Below are positions 1-8,617 of a stretch of 64,000 nt of DNA, one piece after another. The stretch is from Amoebidium appalachense. Its lineage: Eukaryota; Ichthyosporea. Position numbers and translations under genes: made by a program. Within the stretch, counting starts at the first letter, position 1. The number at the start of each line of letters is the position of its first letter. Under the pieces are notes generated by a model. It was given only the letters and a program-made list of their open reading frames with translations, searched no databases and was not told where the DNA came from. The stretch lies in contig CAVNZM010000010.1 in assembly GCA_963693365.1 (NCBI GenBank), positions 3,472,001 through 3,536,000 of the forward strand, in the 5' to 3' direction.

Positions 1-834
1 CGGCAGTTTGTCGACGAGGAGGGGCGGTGGACCCAGCGGGACAGTTACACACCTCCCGACCCCCGCTTCGAAGGGCGTGGCAGCGCGGTGTGGCGTGCTG
101 ATGCACTGTACGACGAGCTCCAGGCGCCGGCGCTGCGCAGCCTCATCCCCGACGACACGGGCCTCGGGTTCCTCCTCCGCAAGTGCCCCCACCCCGACTT
201 CGACGATGTGGACAACGACAACGACGAGGTGATCACCGTCGAGGAGACGGAGCACGTCTGGGGTGTGAGGCTTGGGCAGGCGATGGCGGCTCCGACCGTG
301 GTTCGGCCGCTCCACCAGGTCGTCGAGAGCGCGACGGTCCGCGCGGCGCCGGTGCCGGACGAGCAGTGTTCCGTGTACGCATTGAACACGTTGGCCAGCG
401 ACGAGGAGGCCAGCACGGTAGAAATGTTTGAGGTCTGGCCGGTGCTTCATTGTGGGCAGCCCGCGCTGCGCCTGGGTCTCTACTACCTGCTGGCCGAGCT
501 GAAGCTGGCCGAGCGCTTTGTGCCCCTGGACGTCATCGTCCAAGGCGACTGGGTCGAGGCCAAGATCGACGAGCACGGGACGTGGAGGGCCGGAGCGGTG
601 GTTGGGCGAAGGGCGGTGGGCAGCGAGGATGCGTTCTACCTCCAGATTTACATTGCGCTCGGCCGGCACTTCGGGTTGGGGGTGCTGTCGCGGCAGATGC
701 TGGGAATGGATGCTACCAGGACGGAGGTGCTTCGTATTGCACCACGCAGAGTGTACGAGCTGGATTATGACATGGACACCGTGGACTTCGAAGTCCCGTT
801 CGAGGGCCACGCGTTTATGCATGCATTTTCGTGA
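1..834 (+). CDS. Partial protein of unknown function, open at the left window edge
   Basis: The reading frame is open from base 1 to the TGA at 832-834, so the 5' end lies outside the window; the first internal ATG is at 100. I recognise no family. The visible 277 residues are acidic in the middle (a run of Asp and Asn around residues 60-70) and end in a mixed hydrophobic/aromatic segment. There is no signal peptide, membrane helix or repeat. Codon use is GC-rich, like the neighbouring intronless genes, and a 13-bp palindrome follows about 50 bases after the stop. It belongs by context to the virus-like block. It could be a structural or a host-interaction protein; nothing in the sequence decides. 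Confidence 0.6.
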   Translation, partial: RQFVDEEGRWTQRDSYTPPDPRFEGRGSAVWRADALYDELQAPALRSLIPDDTGLGFLLRKCPHPDFDDVDNDNDEVITVEETEHVWGVRLGQAMAAPTVVRPLHQVVESATVRAAPVPDEQCSVYALNTLASDEEASTVEMFEVWPVLHCGQPALRLGLYYLLAELKLAERFVPLDVIVQGDWVEAKIDEHGTWRAGAVVGRRAVGSEDAFYLQIYIALGRHFGLGVLSRQMLGMDATRTEVLRIAPRRVYELDYDMDTVDFEVPFEGHAFMHAFS

Positions 835-885
835 CAGACGGGTGAACCTGGCGAACTTGGTGATTGGTTGCGCATATGTGAGCCT

Positions 886-898
886 AAACCCTAAGGGT
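886..898. terminator. Perfect 13-bp hyphenated palindrome after the first gene
   Basis: Arms AACCCT and AGGGTT flank a single A, about 50 bases after the stop at 834. It may form a small hairpin near the 3' end of the transcript. The arms also look like telomere-type CCCTAA/TTAGGG units, but there is only one copy, so I do not call it telomeric. Confidence 0.3.
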
Positions 899-1020
899 TG
901 TGTGGGGGGTGGGGGTGGGTGTGTATTTGCGTTGGTCATTTGCCCACAGGATGGGTCAAAACGCGCAGCCTGCGCGCAAATAAACCACAAAAACACAGGA
1001 GCGCGCCCCACCGTGTGGCC

Positions 1021-1083
1021 CGCGAGGCCTGGGAGGCCCGCCCGCCCGGCGAGCCACGCGTGCCACGCGTGCCACGCATGCCC
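1021..1083. repeat. GC-rich 60-bp dispersed element, copy 1
   Basis: This stretch is almost identical to 3604-3665, with about three mismatches over 60 bases. It contains GGCCTGGGAGGC followed by overlapping GCCACGCGT units. Copy 2 lies in a divergent promoter; this copy lies between two gene ends. A looser relative made of CACGTG/CGCGTG units is at about 18245-18390. Confidence 0.75.
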
Positions 1084-1279
1084 CGCGCTTGGTGTTGGGT
1101 TGCTGTTGTCAAAGCGTCGTGTTTCATTTATTGGTTCAATGTGGTTCTGGGTCTTGGACGTATCTTGTCCGTGCCTGATAGCAAATCCCGACAACCCCCC
1201 CTTCCCCTTCCAACTATAGCTCTAGACCCAGAACCATAAGCACCAATGTCTGAAAGCATATATTGAGAGTGGTAGTTGT

Positions 1280-1605
1280 GTCTCTGCTGTCTCTGGGTCT
1301 AACCCTTCCAACCCCAAGCAGCTTGGAGTGAGATTTTATATGTAAAAACAAAGACACCCACGCCTGATTACCAATAATGCTGTTAACCCAGAGACACAGA
1401 GACAAACAATAAACAAACAATATCTATGAATTCTTATTATGTATTTTCCGAAATTATAAGAGTTTTACACAAGAACAGCCAATCAGGTGCGTTATTTCCT
1501 TTTTAGGAAAGCAGAGACAACTCAGAGACACTCAGAGACACGGGAACCAATGAAAATGCGGCATTTTATGGCTAAGAGACGAAGCAGAGACAACTCAGAG
1601 ACGAC
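1280..1605. repeat. Cluster of AGAGAC short repeats
   Basis: The core CAGAGAC or AGAGAC occurs about eight times in direct orientation (near 1390, 1398, 1512, 1522, 1532, 1574, 1584 and 1595) and twice inverted as GTCTCTG (near 1280-1297). The tightest groups, 1510-1540 and 1572-1602, share the phrase CAGAGACAACTCAGAGAC. Such iterons can be protein-binding sites at replication origins, but function is unproven. Confidence 0.55.
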
Positions 1606-1625
1606 ACAAAAACACGGCACACTAA

Positions 1626-3083
1626 TCAAATGTCTCGGATTTTCTGGACTGTCATGACGTAGCACCAAGCCTTGCCTGTGTTAGTCGTCGTCCATTGGGC
1701 TGTTACGACGTTCTTTCCAGGTGTGATGCGGACGTTGATTGGGTCTCCGAGTATTCCATGAACAGCCTCGCCGAACTTCCGAGAAGTGAGCTGCGTGTTC
1801 TTGGGTGTGTTGTTGATCTCACACCACCGCAAATAAAATTGGAATAGGTCGCTCCGCGGAATCTTGTCCCCGTCCTTGATCTGGGGCAGATGAGGCTCGT
1901 GTTCACCATTGACAAGATCCATCAGAAACTGGGCCTCATCTGGTCGTGCTCGTTCCATGAGCGCGCGGCGTGCGGAATTGTCGCGTGGGAAGGGCATCAC
2001 GTCGGGTACGTTGGGAAGCCGGGTGTAGTAGTCGCAGATGGCCTGGAGGACATTGGAATCCTTGATGTAGCTTGCGAACCACGAGAAGTAGCGCTGGTCT
2101 CCGCGGCGGATGGGGGAGACAGTGAAACACGAGTAACGGCGGCAGCCGCGCTCAATCTTAACCGCATATGGGTCATTTGAAAGAATGACGTACGACTCGA
2201 AGGTGTCCACTGTCTCGACATCAACTCCCTTGCGTTCCGGCTGCATTTTGTTCCCGGTGATTCTGTCTTTCATGATGTTGTGCATTTCATGGCAACCTCC
2301 CCACATGACCTCTTCGCACACGATGAGTACTTTGTTGAGTAGGTGATGGTTGAAACGGCCGGCAATCTTGCACTTCTCCGATATGGTGTCTGAGCATACG
2401 GGACCCATTATGTCACGGATTGCCTTCCACCATTGTGATTTTCCACATCCGGGCAGGGATACAAACACGAGCGCTGTGTTCGGCTTCATGCCGGGTTTCT
2501 GAAATCTGTGCGCCACCCACGTCTCTAGCACCTCCATGTCCTTGGCCTCGCCGCCACAGAGAACCTCAAATGCATGCTTTCGGAACGGCTCGACTGCGTC
2601 GTATTTGATTTGATTGGCCGGGTTGTGTCGAATTGTGAAGCCTTGGAACATGTTGAAGAAACGGTGGATGGTGGACTTGTTTGTGTACTTTCGCTTGCCT
2701 GTGACCGGATCAGGATCCATTGGGTCGCTGATGACCCCGCAGTAGTTGAATACCCGTGGATCCATAAGGATCCTCGAGCCCATGACCACAACAGTCTTGC
2801 CGTTTTCTGTCATTTTGAAGCTGTATTTGTCAAGTTCATTCTTTGCCACCTGCGATGAAATGATCTGATGGACCATTTGACCCTCTCGGTTGTAATTTTT
2901 CATGATGTATTGGTTTTTCCCAGCGATTCCCGCTATGTTTGCTGAAACAAACCAAACAGCCTCCTCCATCGTCCATTGGTCATCTCTGATTGTGGTGGAT
3001 GGGTGCCATGGCAGGCTTGGGTCTGGAGTGAGGTCTTCAAATCTTTCCCATACTGGTGCCTCTGACATTGGTTGTCGTACCAT
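1626..3083 (-). CDS. SF3 helicase / helicase-primase C-terminal-type protein (virus D5/DUF5906-like)
   Basis: 485 residues. This is an SF3-type replicative helicase ATPase of the kind in phages, virophages and large eukaryotic DNA viruses, expected to unwind DNA at the fork. Walker A is SLPGCGKS (209-216), Walker B is KVLIVCEE (251-258), sensor/motif C is YVILSND (298-304), and Arg-rich RRYS (315-318) may provide the arginine finger. The preceding segment (about 140-200) matches the helical region before the ATPase in D5-like proteins. No primase motif is visible in the first 140 residues, so any primase may be separate or lost. The start follows the zinc-finger gene stop by three bases on the same strand, suggesting one transcript. 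An in-frame ATG five codons downstream is an alternative start. The frame is intact. Confidence 0.85.
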   Translation of the reverse strand: MVRQPMSEAPVWERFEDLTPDPSLPWHPSTTIRDDQWTMEEAVWFVSANIAGIAGKNQYIMKNYNREGQMVHQIISSQVAKNELDKYSFKMTENGKTVVVMGSRILMDPRVFNYCGVISDPMDPDPVTGKRKYTNKSTIHRFFNMFQGFTIRHNPANQIKYDAVEPFRKHAFEVLCGGEAKDMEVLETWVAHRFQKPGMKPNTALVFVSLPGCGKSQWWKAIRDIMGPVCSDTISEKCKIAGRFNHHLLNKVLIVCEEVMWGGCHEMHNIMKDRITGNKMQPERKGVDVETVDTFESYVILSNDPYAVKIERGCRRYSCFTVSPIRRGDQRYFSWFASYIKDSNVLQAICDYYTRLPNVPDVMPFPRDNSARRALMERARPDEAQFLMDLVNGEHEPHLPQIKDGDKIPRSDLFQFYLRWCEINNTPKNTQLTSRKFGEAVHGILGDPINVRITPGKNVVTAQWTTTNTGKAWCYVMTVQKIRDI

Positions 3084-3086
3084 TAA

Positions 3087-3530
3087 TTAATGTGTACATT
3101 TTATTTTTTCGTCCATCGCGGATGGTTTGCCGCATGATTCTGCAACGGTCGTGATATTGGGCTCCAGCTCGGGATGCGACGTTGCGATGTGCGTACTCAT
3201 CGACAGGTACGAGATAAATTCGATGCCACACCCCGCTGGGCACGCCAACCGTTTCCTTGTCCACCTTGGCTTTCGCTCGTCGCTGTGCCAAGCCTTTTTG
3301 TGTGCAAACAAACTGCCTGGGTTTTGAAAAGCTGCTGTGCACTGTTTGCATACGTAGGGCCGTGCTCCAGTGTGTAGGTTTTGGTGGTCTCGCAAGGTGT
3401 CGCGCCGGGAGAATATGGCTGGGCAGCCATTGTGTTCACACTTAAACCGTCGTTCCTGTGTGCGGCGTCGCTTTTGGAGAGACGGTTTGGTGTCATGGTG
3501 CTCGTTTGGGACATACGTGGCGGGATCCAT
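3087..3530 (-). CDS. C2H2 zinc-finger protein, three fingers
   Basis: 147 residues from the ATG at 3530, chosen because a TATATA box sits just upstream (3544-3549) and the longer frame would run into the GC-rich repeat at 3604-3665. Three fingers are visible. The first is C-x4-C-x12-H-x3-H (FKCEHNGCP...HQNLH). The second is C-x2-C-x12-H-x4-H (YVCKQC...HKKAWH). The third is C-x3-C with H-x4-H (LACPAGC...HIATSH). A basic stretch (QKRRRTQERR) precedes finger 1 and could be a nuclear signal. It is probably a DNA-binding regulator acting in the nucleus. It lies directly upstream of the helicase gene with a three-base gap, and faces the AAA+ gene across a 260-bp divergent promoter. It may be host-derived and captured. 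Confidence 0.8.
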   Translation of the reverse strand: MDPATYVPNEHHDTKPSLQKRRRTQERRFKCEHNGCPAIFSRRDTLRDHQNLHTGARPYVCKQCTAAFQNPGSLFAHKKAWHSDERKPRWTRKRLACPAGCGIEFISYLSMSTHIATSHPELEPNITTVAESCGKPSAMDEKIKCTH

Positions 3531-3790
3531 CGTCCTTGACTCGTATATAGACACGAAAAAAGTGTCAAATGCCCCCGCCCACCCCCGAGAGGCCCGAGAG
3601 GCCCGCGAGGCCTGGGAGGCACGCCCGCCCGGCGAGCCACGTGTGCCACGCGTGCCTCGCATGCCCCCATGCCCCGCCCCGGCGCGGGAATTTTCACGCC
3701 GGGTTTTGGGCAGCCACCCACCAATATGACCGATGGCCATTTTGGTTGTGTGTGCGCCTCCGCCGCTTCCGATTTTGTAGTCGAGGAGCA
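3531..3790. promoter_or_regulatory. Divergent promoter between zinc-finger and AAA+ genes
   Basis: The 260-bp spacer contains a TATATA box (3544-3549) serving the minus-strand zinc-finger gene, the second copy of the 60-bp GC-rich element (3604-3665) and, 37 bases before the AAA+ start, the 19-base string GCCATTTTGGTTGTGTGTG (3736-3754), found again at 5324-5342. Confidence 0.55.
3604..3665. repeat. GC-rich 60-bp dispersed element, copy 2
   Basis: Near-identical to 1021-1083. It carries one CACGTG and one CACGCGTG core, both in GCCACGYGT units. Confidence 0.75.
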
Positions 3791-5267
3791 ATGAGTTCAC
3801 GCCCGCGCGGCAGACCCCCGAAACGCCCCAGAACGGAGGAACCGGAGGACGATGACCCGCTCACCTCATGGTTCTCCGGGATTTGGCAGCTGACCGCCGA
3901 CCGTGCAAGGGACCGTGCGGACGCGGTGGGGGGCTTCAAGCAAGTTGACACCGGAGCAAAGGGACGCGCTGTACAACGACTACATGACCAACTGCGATAT
4001 CTTTGCCAGTATCCACAACGACGTAGAAAACCGCGAGATCACGACCCCAATCAGACAGATCGTCTTCCCGCCCGACGGTGACGGCCTCGAGCCACGCGAC
4101 GAGGACCTGGCAGAGTTTATGAACATTAATGGGCTGAAGGAGGCGAAGCAGAAGCTTTTGGAAACCGTTATTGTTCCACGGTTTGTCCCCGAACTGTTCC
4201 GCAGCCTGCGAACGCCTGGGCGGGGAATTCTGATGTTTGGTCCACCCGGGACCGGCAAGACGTTTATTGCCAGCAAGTTGGCGCAGGTGGGCAGGTCGAC
4301 GTTTATGAACGTGTCGTCCGCTGTGCTCAACTCAAAGTGGGAGGGCAACTCGGAGAAGGCGGTGCAGGCGGTGTTTTCGCTCGCAAGGTGCCTGCGTCCC
4401 ACTGTCATGTTTCTGGACGAGGCCGAGTCGATACTGGGCTCCCGAAACCGCAACAGTGCGAGCGGGTCGGGCAACTCGTACAAGATCACAAACCAGTTTC
4501 TTTCGGAGTACGACGGGCTGCGCAAGAACAATGACCATATGCTGTACGTGGCCGCGACAAACCTGCCGTTCGACCTGGACCGGGCGATTCTGAGGCGATT
4601 TCCCGTTCGCGTGTTTGTTGACCTGCCGCTACCGATCGACATCCTCGAACTGATATTGGAAAAATTGGAAGAGTTCCAAGCGGAGTATCCCCTGAGCGTC
4701 GACCCAACGCTGCTAGTAGTCAATGACGGGGTTCACACCCCGCGAGAGGCCCTGCAGAAGTTGGCGTACTGGATGTTTCTCAAGTCGTATTCCACATCGG
4801 ACATCCTCAATCTAATCAAGCAGGCTGCGATGGCGCCAATGTCTCGGCGCATTCGGGAGATTTTTCAGTCACCCTCGGGGACAGACAGCTTTGCCGGAGA
4901 GCTCAAAGGGCTGATCGAAAGACAGCCCAAGCCACTGGCAGTGCGGGATTTCCTGTCGGCGGCAAATACTGTTCTCCCCGCGTTTACAAAGTTTGACGAT
5001 GACATGGAATACACCCCGGGCTACATAGAGCTATTTGCATTCAAGATCAATATTGAATGGCGGCGCGGCGAAGCGATGCCCCCCGGGTTCGCACACGCAC
5101 TCCAACAGCACAGGGATGCGGAGCTGAACCCAACCAGCTTGTGGGGACCCGAGGTTCCGAAATGGTACGTCCACGACACCCGCGAGGGCAAGGATTACGC
5201 CCTTGGTCGTTACTACCAGGAGCAGGTGCTGCCGGAATTGGATTTTGTGCCCATCGACGGCGTTTGA
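3791..5267 (+). CDS. AAA+ ATPase of the katanin/Vps4/Msp1 (meiotic) clade, with a 5' frame break
   Basis: The main frame (3903-5267) has Walker A GPPGTGKT (113-120 counted from 3903), Walker B TVMFLDEAES (167-176) and the ILRRFPVR segment that carries arginine fingers in the meiotic AAA clade. These enzymes usually act as hexamers that remodel or extract proteins; a role in virion assembly or membrane-protein extraction is inference. No ATG opens this frame before 3903, where only a GTG is available. The ATG at 3791 opens an upstream frame encoding an AT-hook-like basic segment (RPRGRPPKRPR) and an acidic stretch. It leads into the main frame only with a one-base shift, most simply at the G6 run 3928-3933. 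So the gene is either interrupted, mis-assembled or frameshifted. Downstream the frame is intact to the TGA. Confidence 0.85.
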
Positions 5268-5556
5268 ACCCGGGTGTGTATTTTGGTAAGCAATTGGCAA
5301 TCGATCAATGTGATCGATCGATAGCCATTTTGGTTGTGTGTGTGTGTGTGCCGTAACCCGCAGCCTGCAATCGGTCAATGTGACCGGTTGTGATTTTGCT
5401 AGGCACTGGGTAACTTGGCAGCCAAATGCCTCAAATTGAGGCCTTTGAAATGGTTAACCAGACCATCAGTTCGAGTGAAGTGGATGTGTTGCACCCTCCC
5501 GCTGGCCGGGTACAAAAGGCGCCGCGCGCAAAATAAAATCGCAGTCTTACTCTGAA
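5268..5556. promoter_or_regulatory. Regulatory spacer with paired dyads and a palindrome
   Basis: The 289-bp spacer contains two related 23-bp hyphenated dyads (5299-5321 and 5369-5391), the 19-base string GCCATTTTGGTTGTGTGTG (5324-5342) shared with 3736-3754, and a perfect 15-bp palindrome (5428-5442). An ACAAAAGG/AAATAAAATC stretch at 5511-5540 could be the core promoter of the next gene. Confidence 0.5.
5299..5391. repeat. Two 23-bp hyphenated inverted repeats with an ATG centre
   Basis: Dyad 1 has arms CGATCA and TGATCG around ATG (5302-5316), extendable to 10-base arms with one mismatch. Dyad 2 has arms CGGTCA and TGACCG around ATG (5372-5386), again 10-base arms with one mismatch. They start 70 bases apart and share the pattern CAATCGRTCA-ATG-TGAYCGRT. 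This is the form expected of sites for a dimeric DNA-binding protein. Confidence 0.7.
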
Positions 5557-7369
5557 ATGACTTCAAACATGTCTCCCCCACCCTCTTACTCTCCCCCCCC
5601 CTCTTGGCCCCGACTGGCGCCCGCCCGCGGGCCACGAGCCGCGCGTGGACACGTCGTCGGTGCCCGCGTGGCCCGGCGTGCGCCCGTTCTTTGCACCGGA
5701 CGGGGAGAAGGTGCTGACGTACCTGACGAAGTTCGACGGGCACGTGTTCTTCAACGCGGGGTACTCCGCGTCGCTCGGGAGCAAGGAGGCGGGCGGAACA
5801 TGGAAAAATCCTGTCAATTGGGTTAGGCACAATCAGGACATGATTGATCGGGTGTTGGAGTTGACTCGGATGGATGTGGAGACGATGGATCTGGAAGGTG
5901 GAAAGTTGGACGTGGCTCCAAGTTCGTCCCGGGTGCTTGTTCAAAGGGCGTTTTCGCGGATCAAGAAGCTACCCGCAATATCTCACGCCGATGGCTCCGT
6001 CGCCTACGCCTTCGCAACGCACGGTCTGATACCCGCCATCGAGATGTACCGCGGGACCTGGTTCGCGTTCGAGCTGACCGCGCCGTTTCTGCGCTACTGC
6101 TTTCCCGCCCTCTGCAAGCTTTGGGACAGCGAGGTGATGGGTACAAAGGTACCGTGCATGCTTCCAAGCACGTCAGTCTCTCCATCAATGGCGACAGAAC
6201 AGACCGATTTCATGTCGATGGCGGATGAGGTTGTTACAAAAAAGGGCGACACAATTTGCATAGGTGACCACGCCATCCGAGTGTGTGAGGTCGATGGTGT
6301 GAAGATGGCGAGTCTCGTGGACTACACAATGCTGGTGCGTGGCTTGGACAGATGTGCTGCAGCAAAATACATAGGCCGGCATCTATTGGATACGACAGGG
6401 GACCAATTGGTCAAAGTGACCAATTGCTCGTTTGGTAAGGGAGGGAAGTTGTCACCTGCTGTTCCGGCGACATCTCTGGTCAAGCTGACCTTCAAGATTG
6501 CGTCCAACGCGCGCTACGGTTCCGCGATCATTGAGAAGTGGGCCAAAGATATAGCGCGTCTGGAAGGTGGGGACGAAACACTGGTGGAGGACATTGAGCG
6601 CAACCGGGCCACGGCAGAGGCCAACCCCTCAGGACCCAATGCGTTCATGCGCGACAGCGTGAGGGGGGAGATGGATGCAGCTGGCACCCCAGAGAGGGAG
6701 CACAAGAGACCCAGGCTCGGGGACATCACCCAGTTCATGACTAACCAGGCCGAGATGGAAACTGCCCTAAGTCTGTACAAGGAGGCCCGTATTGCCGAAT
6801 CTCCTGTGTACACGGAGATCGCAAGGATGCGCGAGGAGGGTGTTTTGTGTGACAAGAAGGCAGCGATTCTACGAGAAGAGCGTTTGAAGATCGAGGCACA
6901 GTGTCGTCTTCTGGAGCTTCAACCCTATGCCCCCAAGTCCGATCATGTCCCACCTGAGTACGAAGATGCAAGCGAGCAGCTACGAAGGGTTACGAACCGT
7001 GTGTGCACCAAACAGCAGTCTGGTATCTACGTGTTTGTGTCTGAATATGGTGACCCGCCATGTTTGAAGATCGGACAAAGTTTGAAGGACGTGAAGGGTC
7101 GTATGAAACAGGCAGCTACATGGCACGTAGGCCCTAACAAGCGGTTGTTGTTTGCTCTCCCGGTGCCCTCGGAGCACCTGGCTCTTGCCGAGAAGTACCT
7201 ACACACTGCACTCACCCACAAGAACGTGGAGCGCGAGCTCTTCCGTGTAGATTACATGTCTTTTGCCGGTGCAATGCTCGAGATGGCTAGGGAGTTCATG
7301 GAGGATGACCTAATCAGAGACCTAGTTGTGAGTGTATTCAAAAGTGCAAAGGGAGATGTGTCTGAGTGA
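5557..7369 (+). CDS. Viral-type protein with C-terminal T5orf172/GIY-YIG-like domain, with a 5' frame break
   Basis: The main frame (to 7369) encodes at least 574 residues counted from a GTG at 5645. The C-terminal part (459-537) starts with GIYVF and, after a short spacer, LKIGQS followed by an Arg, then ends in FRVD. This matches the T5orf172 / MUG113 branch of the GIY-YIG nuclease fold that closes many KilA-N, Bro and MSV199-type proteins of large DNA viruses. A helical, charged segment (about 365-440) probably forms a coiled coil before it. The N-terminal 300 residues are unassigned; they may be a DNA-binding region. No ATG opens this frame near its 5' end. The nearest good ATG (5557) is in another frame, and the two meet around the C9 run at 5593-5601. 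I therefore mark the gene from 5557 and flag the break. It may act in DNA binding, recombination or repair. Confidence 0.7.
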
Positions 7370-7425
7370 TAATTTGCGCGATGTGGTGGTACACACAGAT
7401 TTTGGGCGGTGTTGGCGAATCCGCC

Positions 7426-7436
7426 CCTATAAAACC
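7426..7436 (+). promoter_or_regulatory. TATA box for the exonuclease gene
   Basis: The string CCCTATAAAAC lies about 30 bases before the ATG at 7463, giving a very short leader as in other genes of this block. Confidence 0.55.
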
Positions 7437-7462
7437 CAACTCGCACGAGAAATGTCCGCAGA

Positions 7463-8119
7463 ATGGACTTTATTACTCGCATCCAACAGCACGAAGTGCC
7501 GTACCCGCAGGGCAGCGCGGCGTGGCTGCGCGCGCGCGCATGCATGCTCACGGCCTCGGACGTGGGCGCCGCGCTGGGTGTGAATCCCTATGAGTCCCGC
7601 CGCGAGTTGATCGAGCACAAGTCCGGGCTGAAGCGGCGGGTCGTCGACCCCGTGTTCGTGGCATTCGGACACAAGCACGAGGCCAACGCGGCGGACGCGT
7701 ACATGCGCGCGACGGGGCGCTCGTGCATCGAGCTGGGGCTGATCCGGCACGCGGAGCACCGGTGGCTGGGGGCGAGCCCGGACCGGGTGACGCTGTGCGG
7801 GCGCGCGGTGGAGATCAAGGTGCCGTACAAGCGCAAGTTCATGGGCGGACAGCCGATCCCCGAGCACTATGTGGCGCAGGTGCAGACACAGCTGTTTGTG
7901 CTGGGGCTGGAGGTCGCGGACTTTGTGCAGTTCGACCCGCGCGACGGGTCGCTGCGCATCGACGAGATCCCGCGGGACAAGGAGTGGTGGGCCAAGCACG
8001 GCAAGACATTAATGAGTTTTCAGGCCAAAGTGTTAGACATACGCGCAGACCACGAGCTGCAGGGATGGGAGACAGAGGACCAAGACACGGCGATTTGTCA
8101 CATTCCCGACTTTATATAA
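7463..8119 (+). CDS. YqaJ-like (lambda exonuclease family) viral recombinase nuclease
   Basis: 218 residues, close to the usual length of the family. These PD-(D/E)XK 5'-3' exonucleases resect double-stranded DNA for single-strand annealing recombination and genome processing. The opening motif is W-L-R-A-R with TASDVGAALG (21-39). Metal-binding residues are likely E73, D107 in LGASPDRV and E117-x-K119 in VEIKVPYKR. A Q-x-Q-x-Q run (VAQVQTQ) follows, as in other YqaJ proteins. The ATG at 7463 fits a TATA box about 30 bases upstream. It follows the GIY-YIG-type gene by 93 bases on the same strand. No separate annealing protein is recognisable in the window. The frame is intact and the catalytic residues are present, so the gene looks functional. 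Confidence 0.9.
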   Translation: MDFITRIQQHEVPYPQGSAAWLRARACMLTASDVGAALGVNPYESRRELIEHKSGLKRRVVDPVFVAFGHKHEANAADAYMRATGRSCIELGLIRHAEHRWLGASPDRVTLCGRAVEIKVPYKRKFMGGQPIPEHYVAQVQTQLFVLGLEVADFVQFDPRDGSLRIDEIPRDKEWWAKHGKTLMSFQAKVLDIRADHELQGWETEDQDTAICHIPDFI

Positions 8120-8378
8120 CTTGCACGGCGATGTGTGTAGATGGACACAGTCCACCGACTACACCCCAGCCCCGGCCATCAGTCGCAGTAGCGGCATCGG
8201 CAGTATATATACGACAAAGGGGTGTACGGTAAGATAGAGCATCAACAGGTACCGCTTTATCAATTTGAAATTTTGTTTTTTTGTGCAAGTGTGCTGGTCC
8301 GGGTGGCCAGGTGCCTGTATGGTGGGTGAAAACGGATCCAGTGACACCATGACTGCTTTATGGTTAATATATTATACA

Positions 8379-8615
8379 ATGAAGCCCAAGTATGTCAAGG
8401 GACGGTACTGTAGAAGAGACAAACGGATCTACCGCCGAAAGCTCCGAAACGCACGAAAAAAGTACAAAGTCCAAAAGAAACATCTAAAACGCATATGGGA
8501 ACCATCCTATCGTGTACTTGACTATGTGACCGGCATACCGACCATGACAACCAAAAACGGGTGGGACATCACAAGCTACGAGTACCCCCTACACTACAAC
8601 ATTTCCCGTGTGTAA
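8379..8615 (+). CDS. Small very basic protein of unknown function
   Basis: 78 residues from the ATG at 8379, preceded by an ATATATTATA stretch at 8367-8376. The frame is open further upstream, to 8265, but that part has no promoter-like context. The first half is dense in Lys and Arg (KGRYCRRDKRIYRRKLRNAR), the second half is aromatic-rich and neutral. It could be a DNA- or RNA-binding or virion-condensing protein; this rests only on charge. It ends three bases before the convergent coiled-coil gene. Confidence 0.5.
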   Translation: MKPKYVKGRYCRRDKRIYRRKLRNARKKYKVQKKHLKRIWEPSYRVLDYVTGIPTMTTKNGWDITSYEYPLHYNISRV

Positions 8616-8617
8616 GT

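Larger units (their letters stand above)
835..1625. other. Intergenic region between convergent gene ends, rich in short repeats
   Basis: No credible gene. It holds a 13-bp palindrome (AACCCT-A-AGGGTT) near 886-898 that could help end transcription of the first gene, a GC-rich element at 1021-1083 repeated at 3604-3665, and a cluster of AGAGAC repeats from 1280 to 1605. Both flanking genes end here, so these repeats are not in an obvious promoter position. Confidence 0.6.

Noticed and set aside
886-898. Telomere-type sequence
   Set aside because: Only one CCCTAA/AGGGTT pair occurs, arranged as a palindrome, without a tandem array.
5399-5944. 181-codon minus-strand frame opposite the GIY-YIG-type gene
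   Set aside because: It overlaps the coding strand of a better-supported gene and has no recognisable features.
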